A DNA stretch of 50,320 bases. Source: Nocardioides zeae. GTDB lineage: Bacteria; Actinomycetota; Actinomycetes; Propionibacteriales; Nocardioidaceae. The notes under the pieces are model-generated. The model searched no databases. It was not told the origin of the DNA and was given only the letters and a program-made list of their open reading frames with translations. The DNA is taken from positions 1 to 50,320 of the forward strand of contig NZ_JAAGXA010000020.1 of assembly GCF_010686755.1 (NCBI RefSeq). Reading direction: 5' to 3'. Each line of letters starts with the position of its first letter. The first letter of the stretch is position 1. Made by a program: the position numbers and the translations under genes. Shown piece by piece: positions 16,724 through 23,993 of the stretch.

Positions 16724-16872
16724 CGCGTTCCCCTGGTACCTGTCCTGGGCTCCGACGTGGAGCAGTGCCGGAGCAGCATCGGATGAGACGTCGTGACCCG
16801 CACCCCGGACCAGCGAGGTGCCCTCCCAGCCTGCCAGAGGAGCCGCCGTCGGCGCCGCAGAATCCCCAGGGA

Positions 16873-17799
16873 TCACGACCGCCCTCCGGAGACCTCCGCC
16901 TCGTAGTCGCGCGCCGTCTCCACGAGGACCTCGGCGAAGGCGATCTCGGCCGCGGTGCGCACCCGGTCGGGCCGGTGCGCGACGAGGATGCGTCGCGGCG
17001 GGGCGCTGCTGCCGAGGGAGACGACCTCCACGCCCGGGTGCTTGTTGAGCACGGCGGTGCGGGGGGCGAGGGCGATGCCGAGGCCCACGCTCACCATGGC
17101 CTGCGCCTCTTGGTAGTCGTTCGCCTGGAACGAGATCCGGGGGGTGAACCCGGCGGCGAGCGCGCTCCGCTCGAGCACCTCGACGACCGGGTGCCCTCCG
17201 GCGCGGATGACCCACTGCTCCTCGGCGAGGTCCGTCATGGCGACCCGGCGCCGCTGGGCGAGGGGGTGGTCCGTCGCCACCAGCAGCACGGTGGGGTCGG
17301 AGAAGAGCGCCGTCAGGGAGAGCCGCTCGGCGTCCATGCGCTCCCACTCGTAGTCCCAGAGCAGCGAGAGGCCGATCCGGCCCTCCTCGAGCTTCTGCAC
17401 GAGCCCGTCCTCGCGGTCGCTGTGGATGGTGAGCTCGATCGCCGGGTAGTCGCTCCGGAACTGGCGCACGGCCAGGGGGAGGAACGACGCTCCCATGGTC
17501 GGGAACGTGCCGAGGTCCAGGCGGCCGCGACGCAGGCCGGCGATCTCGGCGAGGTCGGACTCGGCCGCCGCCAGCTGGCGGAGCACCTTGCGCGCGTGCC
17601 CGACGAGCACGTGACCGGCCTCGGTGGGCTGCACGCCCCGGGGGTGGCGCTCCAGCAGCGGCTGGCCGACCTCGCGCTCGAGCCGCAGGATCTGCTGCGA
17701 CACCGCCGAGGGCGTGTAGCTCAGGGCGGCCGCTGCCCGGGTCACCGAGCCGTTCTCCACGACGGCGGCCAGCACCTGCAGTCTTTTCACGTCGTACAC
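16873..17799 (-). CDS. LysR-family transcriptional regulator
   Basis: The 308-aa product (GTG 17799; GTG 17790 also possible) has the N-terminal winged helix-turn-helix of LysR proteins, KRLQVLAAVVENGSVTRAAA then YTPSAVSQQILRLERE, and a two-lobed effector domain (from about residue 90). The total matches the usual 300-310 aa. The frame is open another 49 codons upstream to 17946, but that stretch lies over operator-like repeats and is not conserved-looking. It is divergent from the PrpF/tripartite transporter genes, the normal layout for a LysR activator and its target operon. Confidence 0.88.
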   Translation of the reverse strand: MYDVKRLQVLAAVVENGSVTRAAAALSYTPSAVSQQILRLEREVGQPLLERHPRGVQPTEAGHVLVGHARKVLRQLAAAESDLAEIAGLRRGRLDLGTFPTMGASFLPLAVRQFRSDYPAIELTIHSDREDGLVQKLEEGRIGLSLLWDYEWERMDAERLSLTALFSDPTVLLVATDHPLAQRRRVAMTDLAEEQWVIRAGGHPVVEVLERSALAAGFTPRISFQANDYQEAQAMVSVGLGIALAPRTAVLNKHPGVEVVSLGSSAPPRRILVAHRPDRVRTAAEIAFAEVLVETARDYEAEVSGGRS

Positions 17800-17815
17800 C
17801 CGACCTGCATACAGC

Positions 17816-17839
17816 ACTGCTTCATGGGTGTAAAGCAGT
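17816..17839. promoter_or_regulatory. LysR-type operator (inverted repeat ACTGCTT/AAGCAGT)
   Basis: Perfect 7-bp arms at 17816-17822 and 17833-17839 with a 10-nt spacer, just upstream of the LysR start. The site contains the T-N11-A framework of LysR boxes and is well placed for autorepression and activation of the divergent prpF-like gene. Confidence 0.6.
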
Positions 17840-17880
17840 CTGAACCAGCACTTCAGGCATTCGACGCGACCCGGAGGCTC

Positions 17881-17898
17881 GCTGAAGCGCCGTTCAGC
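17881..17898. promoter_or_regulatory. Second inverted repeat GCTGAA-N6-TTCAGC in the LysR/PrpF intergenic region
   Basis: Arms 17881-17886 and 17893-17898 are perfect complements around six bases. It lies 65 bp from the first inverted repeat and 107 bp before the PrpF-like start, a spacing compatible with recognition and activation sites of one LysR tetramer. The next 20 bases contain another GCCTG/CAGGC pair (17897-17917). Confidence 0.45.
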
Positions 17899-18004
17899 CT
17901 GTAGCAATGCTTCAGGCAGATGTACGAACTCGTGATTGTGCTTCATATGTCCGCCGTCACAACCTGAGCCCCGTCAGGCACGACGACGGACGGTGAGGGA
18001 ACGG

Positions 18005-19105
18005 ATGCACGAGATCGACGCGGTGTGGATGCGCGGGGGCACCAGCAAGTGCTGGGTCTTCCGCGACGCGGACCTGCGGCTGCCCGACCTCTCCGTCGAC
18101 GAGGTGCTGCTCCGCGCGTTCGGAAGCCCCGACCACCGCCAGGTGGACGGGGTCGGCGGCGGCACGTCGACGACGAGCAAGGCCGTCATCCTGGCGCCCT
18201 CCGAGCGCGAGGACGCCGACGTGGACTACACGTTCGCCCAGGTCGGGATCGACGAGGCGAAGGTCGACTGGGGCAGCAACTGCGGCAACTGCTCGGCCGT
18301 CGTCGCGGCGTACGCCGTCCGTGAGGGCTGGGTGCGACCCACCGGCGACGAGACGGTCGTCCGGGTCCACAACACCAACACCGGACAGCTGATCCTGCAG
18401 TTCCTGGCCACGCCCGACGGCGTCCTGGACGAGGAGGGGAGCACGGCGATCCCGGGCGTCCCGTTCCTCGGCGCCCCGGTGCGGATGGGCTTCGTCGACC
18501 CCGTGGGGCGGACCACCGGCGCGCTGCTGCCCAGCGGTCGGGCGGCCGAGACCGTCGAGGTGGACGGCCTGACCGCCACCGTCACCCTGGTGGACGCGGG
18601 GGCGCCCGTGGTGGCGGTGCTCGCGACGTCCGTCGGGCTCCGCGGCGACGAGCCCCCGGCCGCCATCGACGCCGATCCGACCCTGCTGGCCCGTCTCGAC
18701 GCCGTGCGTCGGGCGGGGGCCGTGCGGATGGGGCTCGCCGCGACCCCGGCCGACGCCGCCCGCGCCGTGCCCAAGCTGGCGCTCGTGAGCGCGACCGACG
18801 CCCCCGATGCGGACGTGCGGCTCCGGATGCTCTCGATGGGCCAGGTCCACCCGGCGGCGCCGATCACCGGGAGCGTGGCCCTCACGTTCGCGGCCCGCGC
18901 AGCCGGCACGGTCGTGCAGCAGGTGCTCGGCCGCCCGGGGGAGGACCTCTCCTCGCTCCGGATCGAGACGCCCGCCGGCGTCGTGACCACCTTCTACGAC
19001 GTGCACGGCGGCGCCCCCGTCGTCGGCGTCGTCCGCACCTACCGACGGCTCTCCACCGGTGTGGTGCACCTGCCCCAGCTCTCCAGCCCCGACACGGCTG
19101 CGTAG
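18005..19105 (+). CDS. PrpF-family isomerase/tautomerase
   Basis: The 366-aa product (ATG 18005) belongs to the PrpF/AcnD-accessory fold family: RGGTSKCWVFRDADL near the N-terminus and WGSNCGNCSAVVAAYAV (about residues 88-104), where the Cys lies at the position of the family's catalytic acid/base. Known members interconvert 2-methylaconitate isomers or tautomerise 4-oxalomesaconate. Placement immediately before a tripartite tricarboxylate transporter suggests an unsaturated tricarboxylate-like substrate; this is inference. It is divergent from a LysR gene. Confidence 0.85.
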   Translation: MHEIDAVWMRGGTSKCWVFRDADLRLPDLSVDEVLLRAFGSPDHRQVDGVGGGTSTTSKAVILAPSEREDADVDYTFAQVGIDEAKVDWGSNCGNCSAVVAAYAVREGWVRPTGDETVVRVHNTNTGQLILQFLATPDGVLDEEGSTAIPGVPFLGAPVRMGFVDPVGRTTGALLPSGRAAETVEVDGLTATVTLVDAGAPVVAVLATSVGLRGDEPPAAIDADPTLLARLDAVRRAGAVRMGLAATPADAARAVPKLALVSATDAPDADVRLRMLSMGQVHPAAPITGSVALTFAARAAGTVVQQVLGRPGEDLSSLRIETPAGVVTTFYDVHGGAPVVGVVRTYRRLSTGVVHLPQLSSPDTAA

Positions 19106-19211
19106 CACCCCGGCCCCCACGGGCCCCGCTCCGCCGATCCGGCGAGGAGCCACGGCCCCGTGGCGGGCCCCGACGTGATACCCCTCACACCAGCACCTGG
19201 AGGACAGCACC

Positions 19212-20390
19212 ATGCCCGGACCCGATCCCGACGTCAGCAGCGCGGCTGCGTCGCCGCCCCCCGACGACCCGCCCCCGCCGCGGCGCAGCACCGCCGCGAA
19301 GGTGATGGCGGCCTTCGCCGTGCTCGCGGTGGTGGGCTCCGTGGTCGGCGGCGACCTCCTCAACCCGCCCGCGTCCACGGCGGACGGGGACTACGACGGG
19401 GAGACCCTCGAGCTCCTCATCCCGCTCGCCGAGGGAGGCGGCACCGACACCTGGGCCCGCTACGTCGGCACCGAGCTGAGCCACACGCTCCCCGGCGAGC
19501 CGGGCTTCGCGCCCGTCAACGACGAGGGCGGCGAGGGCATCGCGGGCACCAACCACTTCGTGTCCTCCGCGCGTCCCGACGGCACCGAGATCCTGGTGAG
19601 CACCGCGACGAGCGTCGTGCCGTACCTCCTCGAGCTGCCCGCGGTGAAGTACGACTTCACCGAGCTCGTGCCGATCCTCGCCAACGGCACCGGTGCGGTC
19701 GTCTACGCCCGCACCGCCGCGGGCGTCGCGTCCATCGAGGACGTCATCGCAGCGGGTGACGAGCTCACCTTCGGCGGCATCGCCGCGACCGGTCTCGACC
19801 TCACGACGCTCGTCGCCTTCGACCTCCTCGACCTCGACCTCGACGCGGTGTTCGGCTTCGAGGGCCGCGGCCCGGTCAACCTCGCCCTCCAGCGCGGCGA
19901 GATCGACGTCGACTACCAGACGACCTCGTCGTACGGCTCCGCGGTCGCGCCGCTCATCGAGGACGGCAGCGCCGTCGCGCTGTTCTCCCTCGGTCAGCTC
20001 GACGCGGACGGCCGGGTCGTGCGCGACCCGAACTTCGAGGACGTCCCGACGGTCGTCGAGGTCTACGAGGAGGTGTACGGCGAGCAGCCCGACCCCGAGA
20101 AGCTGGCGGCCTACGAGGCGCTGCTCGGCCTCACGTACACCTACCAGAAGGCCCTGTGGGTCCCGCCCGGCACGCCCGAGGAGGCCGTCGACCTGCTGCG
20201 GGAGACGTCCGCCGCGATGGGTGCCGACCCGGAGTTCCGGGAGGCCGCCGCCGAGGTCCTCGGCGGCTACCCGATCGATGCCGGGGACGACCTCGAGCAG
20301 CGCATCGACGAGGCCTACGCCGTCGACGACGAGGTGCGCGACTACGTGCGCGAGCTCCTCTCGTCCACCTACGACATCACGATCGACTGA
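19212..20390 (+). CDS. TctC-like solute-binding protein of a tripartite tricarboxylate transporter
   Basis: The 392-aa product (ATG 19212, GGAGGA 9 nt upstream) has a Pro-rich N-terminus, one TM/signal segment (VMAAFAVLAVVGSVVGG, about residues 31-48) with no lipobox, and a Bug/TctC-type binding domain starting LELLIPLAEGGGTDTWARY, the family's ligand-loop region. In this family the loop contacts carboxylates of the ligand. The N-terminus would leave the protein membrane-anchored, as monoderm TctC proteins usually are. Its stop is 8 nt before the permease start. The 106-nt gap before it is rich in short GC hairpins such as 19150-19165 and may act as a leader. Confidence 0.88.
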   Translation: MPGPDPDVSSAAASPPPDDPPPPRRSTAAKVMAAFAVLAVVGSVVGGDLLNPPASTADGDYDGETLELLIPLAEGGGTDTWARYVGTELSHTLPGEPGFAPVNDEGGEGIAGTNHFVSSARPDGTEILVSTATSVVPYLLELPAVKYDFTELVPILANGTGAVVYARTAAGVASIEDVIAAGDELTFGGIAATGLDLTTLVAFDLLDLDLDAVFGFEGRGPVNLALQRGEIDVDYQTTSSYGSAVAPLIEDGSAVALFSLGQLDADGRVVRDPNFEDVPTVVEVYEEVYGEQPDPEKLAAYEALLGLTYTYQKALWVPPGTPEEAVDLLRETSAAMGADPEFREAAAEVLGGYPIDAGDDLEQRIDEAYAVDDEVRDYVRELLSSTYDITID

Positions 20391-20398
20391 GGCCGGCC

Positions 20399-22366
20399 AT
20401 GCTCGACTCCGCTCTCACCGCCCTCGGGTCGCTGACCGACCCCTCGCTCCTCGTCATGCTCGCCGTCGGCGTCCTCGCCGGCCTCGTCATCGGGCTCATC
20501 CCGGGACTCGGCGGCACCGGCGCCGTGGCGATCCTGCTCCCGCTCACGTTCGGCATGGACCCCGCCCCCGCGCTCGCCATGCTCATCGGCGCCCTCGCCG
20601 TCGTGCACACCTCGGACACCGTCGCCGCGGTGCTGCTCGGTGCCCCCGGCTCGGCGTCGGCGAGCGTGACGATGCTCGACGGCTACTCGATGGCTCGCAA
20701 CGGCGAGGCCAAGCGGGCCCTGTCGCTCGCCTTCCTCTCCTCGATGGCGGGCGGCATCATCGGCGCCCTCGGCCTCACGCTCGCGATCCCGCTGGCGCGG
20801 CCCCTGGTGCTGTCCTTCGCCAGCCCCGAGCTCTTCATGCTGACCATCCTGGGCGTGTCCCTGGCAGCCGTGCTCTCGCGGGGCAACGTCGTCAAGGGCC
20901 TCGTCGCCGGCTTCCTGGGGCTGCTGCTCGGCCTCGTCGGCACCTCGCCGACGACGGCGGAGGAGCGCTTCACCTTCGGCAGCCTCTTCCTCGGCGACGG
21001 CCTGTCGCTCGTCGCCGTCGCCCTCGGCATCTTCGGCCTGGCCGAGATCGCGGGCCGGGTCTCCCAGCGGCGCGTGACCGAGGACTCCGTCCAGCTCACC
21101 GGTGGCTGGTTCTCCGGCATCAGGGAGTGGCTGACGCACTGGTCGCAGGTCATCCGCGGCTCGCTCATCGGCATCTGGGCGGGCGTGCTGCCCGGCGTCG
21201 GCGCCACGGCGGGCACCTGGCTGGCCTACGGCCAGGCGGTGGCCACCGCGAAGGACAAGCGCAAGTTCGGCAAGGGCGACCCGCGCGGCATCGTCGGCCC
21301 CGAGAGCGCGAACAACTCGGTGGAGGCCGGCGACCTCATCCCCACCCTGCTCTTCGGCATCCCCGGGGGCGTGCCCTCCGCGATGCTGCTCGGGATGCTG
21401 CTCACCTACGGCATCCAGCCCGGCCCCGCGATCGTCAGCGAGCACCTCGACCTGATGTACCTCATCATCTGGTCCTTCGCGATCGCGAGCATCGTCGGCG
21501 CGTTCCTCTGCTTCCTCGCGACGCCCTCGCTCGCGAAGCTCACGAAGGTGCCCTTCGCGGTCCTCGGCCCCGGCCTGCTCGTCGTCATGCTGCTCGGCGC
21601 CTTCCAGGACAGCGGCCAGCTCGGCGACCTGTGGATCATGGTCGCGCTGGGTGTCGCGGGCTGGCTGCTCAAGGCCACGGACTTCCCGCGCGCGCCGTTC
21701 CTCATCGGATTCGTGCTGGCGATCCCGATGGAGCGCTACTACTACCTGACCGCGAACCTCTACGACGGCGCCGGCTGGATGCTGCGCCCCGGCGTGGTCG
21801 TGTTCCTCGCCGTCCTCGTCGTGCCCGTCCTGTGGGCGCTCTTCAAGGCGTGGCGCAAGCGCCGGGCGACCCTCGACGAGGGGCACCGCTCGGAGGAGGT
21901 CCTCGAGGGCGGCGACGAGCTCGAGGGCTCCCTGGCGAACTCGGTGTGGTCGCTGTCCGTGGCGGCGGTCGTGGTCGGGCTCTTCGCCGGCGCCTGGCTC
22001 GTCAGCGGATCGTTCTCCGAGGAGGCGCGCCTCATGCCGCGGCTCGTCGCGACGGGCGGGCTCGTGCTGGGGCTCGTGCTCCTCGTGCAGGAGCTCCGGG
22101 CTCGCTCCGGGGGCCGACGGGGTCCACGGTGGACACCCGACGTCACCACCGCGGTGCGCACGTTCGTGCTGATGGGCGTCTTCCTCGGCCTCGTCGTCGT
22201 GGTGGGCTACCTCGCGGCCGTGCTGCTCTTCGTGCCGGGCTTCCTCCTGTACGTCGCCCGGGCCAGCGTGCGCACCAGCATCCTCTACCCGATCATCCTC
22301 GGCGTCGTGCTGCTGGCCCTGCCGTCGCTCCTGCCCGTCGACCTCCCGACGGGGCTCCTCCAGTGA
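20399..22366 (+). CDS. Fused TctA-TctB permease of a tripartite tricarboxylate transporter
   Basis: The 655-aa product (ATG 20399) contains a TctA domain of about 500 residues with its duplicated glycine-rich signature (GLVIGLIPGLGGTGAVAILLP near residue 25 and IWAGVLPGVGATAGTWLAYG near 260), then a hydrophilic linker (about 495-520) and a C-terminal four-TM region that has the size and position of TctB. No separate tctB gene is present, so one polypeptide probably supplies both membrane subunits. With the solute-binding protein upstream it forms a complete secondary importer. Confidence 0.85.
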   Translation: MLDSALTALGSLTDPSLLVMLAVGVLAGLVIGLIPGLGGTGAVAILLPLTFGMDPAPALAMLIGALAVVHTSDTVAAVLLGAPGSASASVTMLDGYSMARNGEAKRALSLAFLSSMAGGIIGALGLTLAIPLARPLVLSFASPELFMLTILGVSLAAVLSRGNVVKGLVAGFLGLLLGLVGTSPTTAEERFTFGSLFLGDGLSLVAVALGIFGLAEIAGRVSQRRVTEDSVQLTGGWFSGIREWLTHWSQVIRGSLIGIWAGVLPGVGATAGTWLAYGQAVATAKDKRKFGKGDPRGIVGPESANNSVEAGDLIPTLLFGIPGGVPSAMLLGMLLTYGIQPGPAIVSEHLDLMYLIIWSFAIASIVGAFLCFLATPSLAKLTKVPFAVLGPGLLVVMLLGAFQDSGQLGDLWIMVALGVAGWLLKATDFPRAPFLIGFVLAIPMERYYYLTANLYDGAGWMLRPGVVVFLAVLVVPVLWALFKAWRKRRATLDEGHRSEEVLEGGDELEGSLANSVWSLSVAAVVVGLFAGAWLVSGSFSEEARLMPRLVATGGLVLGLVLLVQELRARSGGRRGPRWTPDVTTAVRTFVLMGVFLGLVVVVGYLAAVLLFVPGFLLYVARASVRTSILYPIILGVVLLALPSLLPVDLPTGLLQ

Positions 22367-22424
22367 CGCCCGGCCCCGCAGCCACCGCGCCGTACCCCCG
22401 CCCGACCCGACCCAGGAGGCACCC

Positions 22425-22811
22425 ATGACCGTCGTCCTCGCCCACGCCGACTCCGACCCCGGACGCGCCGCGCTCGCCGCGGCGCTGCGGGAGGCCGCCG
22501 ACCACGCGGAGCGGCTCGTCGTCGTCGACGCCACCCGGGGAGGTGCGCGGCCCACGGTCGCGGACCTCGCCGCGCTCGAGCCCGACCTCGTGCAGGCCCT
22601 CCGGGACGCGGGCGGCGAGGTCGTCGTCGACGAGGGCAGCGTCGCCGACCCGAGCGACGCCGTGGTGCAGGTCGCGCAGCGGTACGACGCGCGTCTCGTC
22701 GTCGTCGGCCTGCGGCACCGCAGCCCGGTGGGCAAGGCCATCCTCGGGAGCACCGCCCAGCGGATCCTCCTCGACGCGACGTGCCCGGTGCTGGCGGTCA
22801 AGCCCGCCTGA
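22425..22811 (+). CDS. Small universal stress protein (UspA fold)
   Basis: The 128-aa product (ATG 22425, AGGAGGCACCC upstream) ends with the nucleotide-binding UspA signature VVVGLRHRSPVGKAILGSTAQRILLDATCPVLAV, read as G-2x-G-9x-G(S/T) with local variation. It is a little shorter than typical 140-150 aa members. Universal stress genes are known beside secondary TRAP and tripartite carboxylate transporters, where they may tune uptake through nucleotide binding; this one is probably the last gene of the transporter operon. Confidence 0.85.
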   Translation: MTVVLAHADSDPGRAALAAALREAADHAERLVVVDATRGGARPTVADLAALEPDLVQALRDAGGEVVVDEGSVADPSDAVVQVAQRYDARLVVVGLRHRSPVGKAILGSTAQRILLDATCPVLAVKPA

Positions 22812-22817
22812 GCGATC

Positions 22818-22862
22818 GGGCCGCGGCCCGGGTCGGGGATGGTCCCCGGGCCCGGGCCGCGG
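22818..22862. terminator. Bidirectional hairpin terminator between convergent genes
   Basis: CCGCGGCCCGGG at 22821-22832 pairs perfectly with 22851-22862, and the loop contains an extra GGGGA/TCCCC pairing. It separates the + strand transporter operon (ends 22811) from the - strand crotonase fusion gene (ends 22896). Confidence 0.75.
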
Positions 22863-22895
22863 TGCGTCCGGCGCGCGCCGACCTGGTCCTGCCGC

Positions 22896-23882
22896 TCACC
22901 GCACGACCAGCACGACCGAGCCCCCGTCCGCCCGCTGGCCGTCGCCGACGAGGACGGCCGCGACCGTGCCGTCGTGGGGTGATGTCAGCGGAGCGTCGAG
23001 CTTCATCGCCTCGACCGTCGCGAGCGTGGCGCCCGCGGCCACGTCGTCGCCGACGGCGACGTGCACGGTCACGGTGCCGGCGAACGGCGCGCGGAGCGGT
23101 GTGCCCGGCCCCGCCACGCTCTCGTCGCGGCTGCGCTGCCGGCGGCGGGACGACCACGCGTCGAGCAGGGGCCCGTTCCGGGCGCGGGCGGCCCCGACCG
23201 CGGCAGCCTCCTCGACGAGGCGGTCCGCGAGGCCGACGTCCCACGCCGTGCGTGCCAACCGGCGGGTCGTGCCGGCGGCCCGCCAGCCGCCCTCCGCGAC
23301 GGAGGCCGCGAGCGCGCGGGCCCGCGGCCGCGGGTCGCCGTCGACCAGCTCCGTGGCCACGCCCCAGGCGAGGGCGTCCGGCCCGTCGAGCACGGTGCCC
23401 CCGACGAGCATCGCCGCCGCGCGTCGGGCACCGACCGCGCGCGGCAGCAGCCAGCTGGCCCCGCCGTCGGGGGTGAGGCCGATGCGACCCCACGCCGGCA
23501 CGAACCTGGTGGTCGGGGTGGCCACGACGAGGTCGGCGAGGAGCGCGAGCGAGAGCCCGGCGCCGGCCGCGGCCCCCTGCACCGCCGCGACCACCACGCG
23601 ATCGGCGTCGTGGAGGGCCAGGACGGTCTCGTGCACGGCGCTCGCGACGTCCGTGCACCAGGCGGGCGGGTGGGCCGCCATGGCGCCGACGTCCCCACCC
23701 ACGCAGAAGTGGTCGCCCGCAGCCTGCACGAGCAGGACGCGCACGCGGGGGTCGGCCAGGAGCGACCGGCTGGCCGCCGACAGGTCGCGGGCCGTGGGCA
23801 GGTCGAGGGCGTTGCCGACCTCGGGGCGCGCCAGCTCGAGGATGCCGATCCCGTCCTCGACCACCGTTCGGATGTGATTCAT
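22896..23882 (-). CDS. Enoyl-CoA hydratase/isomerase fused to a C-terminal biotinyl domain
   Basis: The 328-aa product (ATG 23882) combines two normally separate domains. Residues 1-250 are a crotonase: ARPEVGNALD, the oxyanion-hole loop HFCVGGDVGAM (about 58-68), QGAAAGAGLSLALLADL and GRIGLTPDGGASWLLPR, the last resembling PaaG-type isomerases with an Asp at the catalytic position. After a basic linker, residues 262-328 form a biotinyl/lipoyl-type swinging domain with TVEAMKLDAPLTSP; Lys294 would be biotinylated. It is divergent from the acyl-CoA ligase gene, sharing operator-like sites with it. A carrier domain on a crotonase suggests tethering to the neighbouring carboxylase. No frameshift joins the parts; it is one continuous frame. 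Confidence 0.85.
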   Translation of the reverse strand: MNHIRTVVEDGIGILELARPEVGNALDLPTARDLSAASRSLLADPRVRVLLVQAAGDHFCVGGDVGAMAAHPPAWCTDVASAVHETVLALHDADRVVVAAVQGAAAGAGLSLALLADLVVATPTTRFVPAWGRIGLTPDGGASWLLPRAVGARRAAAMLVGGTVLDGPDALAWGVATELVDGDPRPRARALAASVAEGGWRAAGTTRRLARTAWDVGLADRLVEEAAAVGAARARNGPLLDAWSSRRRQRSRDESVAGPGTPLRAPFAGTVTVHVAVGDDVAAGATLATVEAMKLDAPLTSPHDGTVAAVLVGDGQRADGGSVVLVVR

Positions 23883-23891
23883 GATTCACTA
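23872..23891. promoter_or_regulatory. TAGTGAA-type operator half-site at the crotonase fusion start
   Basis: TTCACTA (23885-23891) is a perfect copy of the regulon half-site; six bases away, 23872-23878 (ATGTGAT) is a weaker partner matching about 4 of 7 positions. The site overlaps the start codon of the minus-strand gene, where a bound repressor would block it. Confidence 0.45.
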
Positions 23892-23943
23892 GGGTGGCTC
23901 ACGACGGCCTGCCGGGCAAGCAAAATGCCCGAGGGCCTAGCGG

Positions 23944-23961
23944 AGTGAATTGAGATTCGCT
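23944..23961. promoter_or_regulatory. Operator AGTGAA-N6-TTCGCT before the acyl-CoA ligase gene
   Basis: AGTGAA (23944-23949) and TTCGCT (23956-23961) fit the TAGTGAA-N6-TTCACTA pattern with one mismatch in the six-base arms. It lies 33 bp before the ligase start codon in the divergent promoter region. Confidence 0.6.
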
Positions 23962-23993
23962 TAGTGTGGCGCCCGTCACCCCGAGGAGGACCC

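Noticed and set aside
17800..17946. N-terminal extension of the LysR protein to ATG 17946
   Set aside because: The extension precedes the conserved helix-turn-helix start, would make the protein unusually long and covers the operator-like repeats.
20369..22801. 810-codon minus-strand open frame across the TctAB gene
   Set aside because: Asp/Gly/Glu/His-rich low-information translation opposite a clear membrane protein; a shadow frame.
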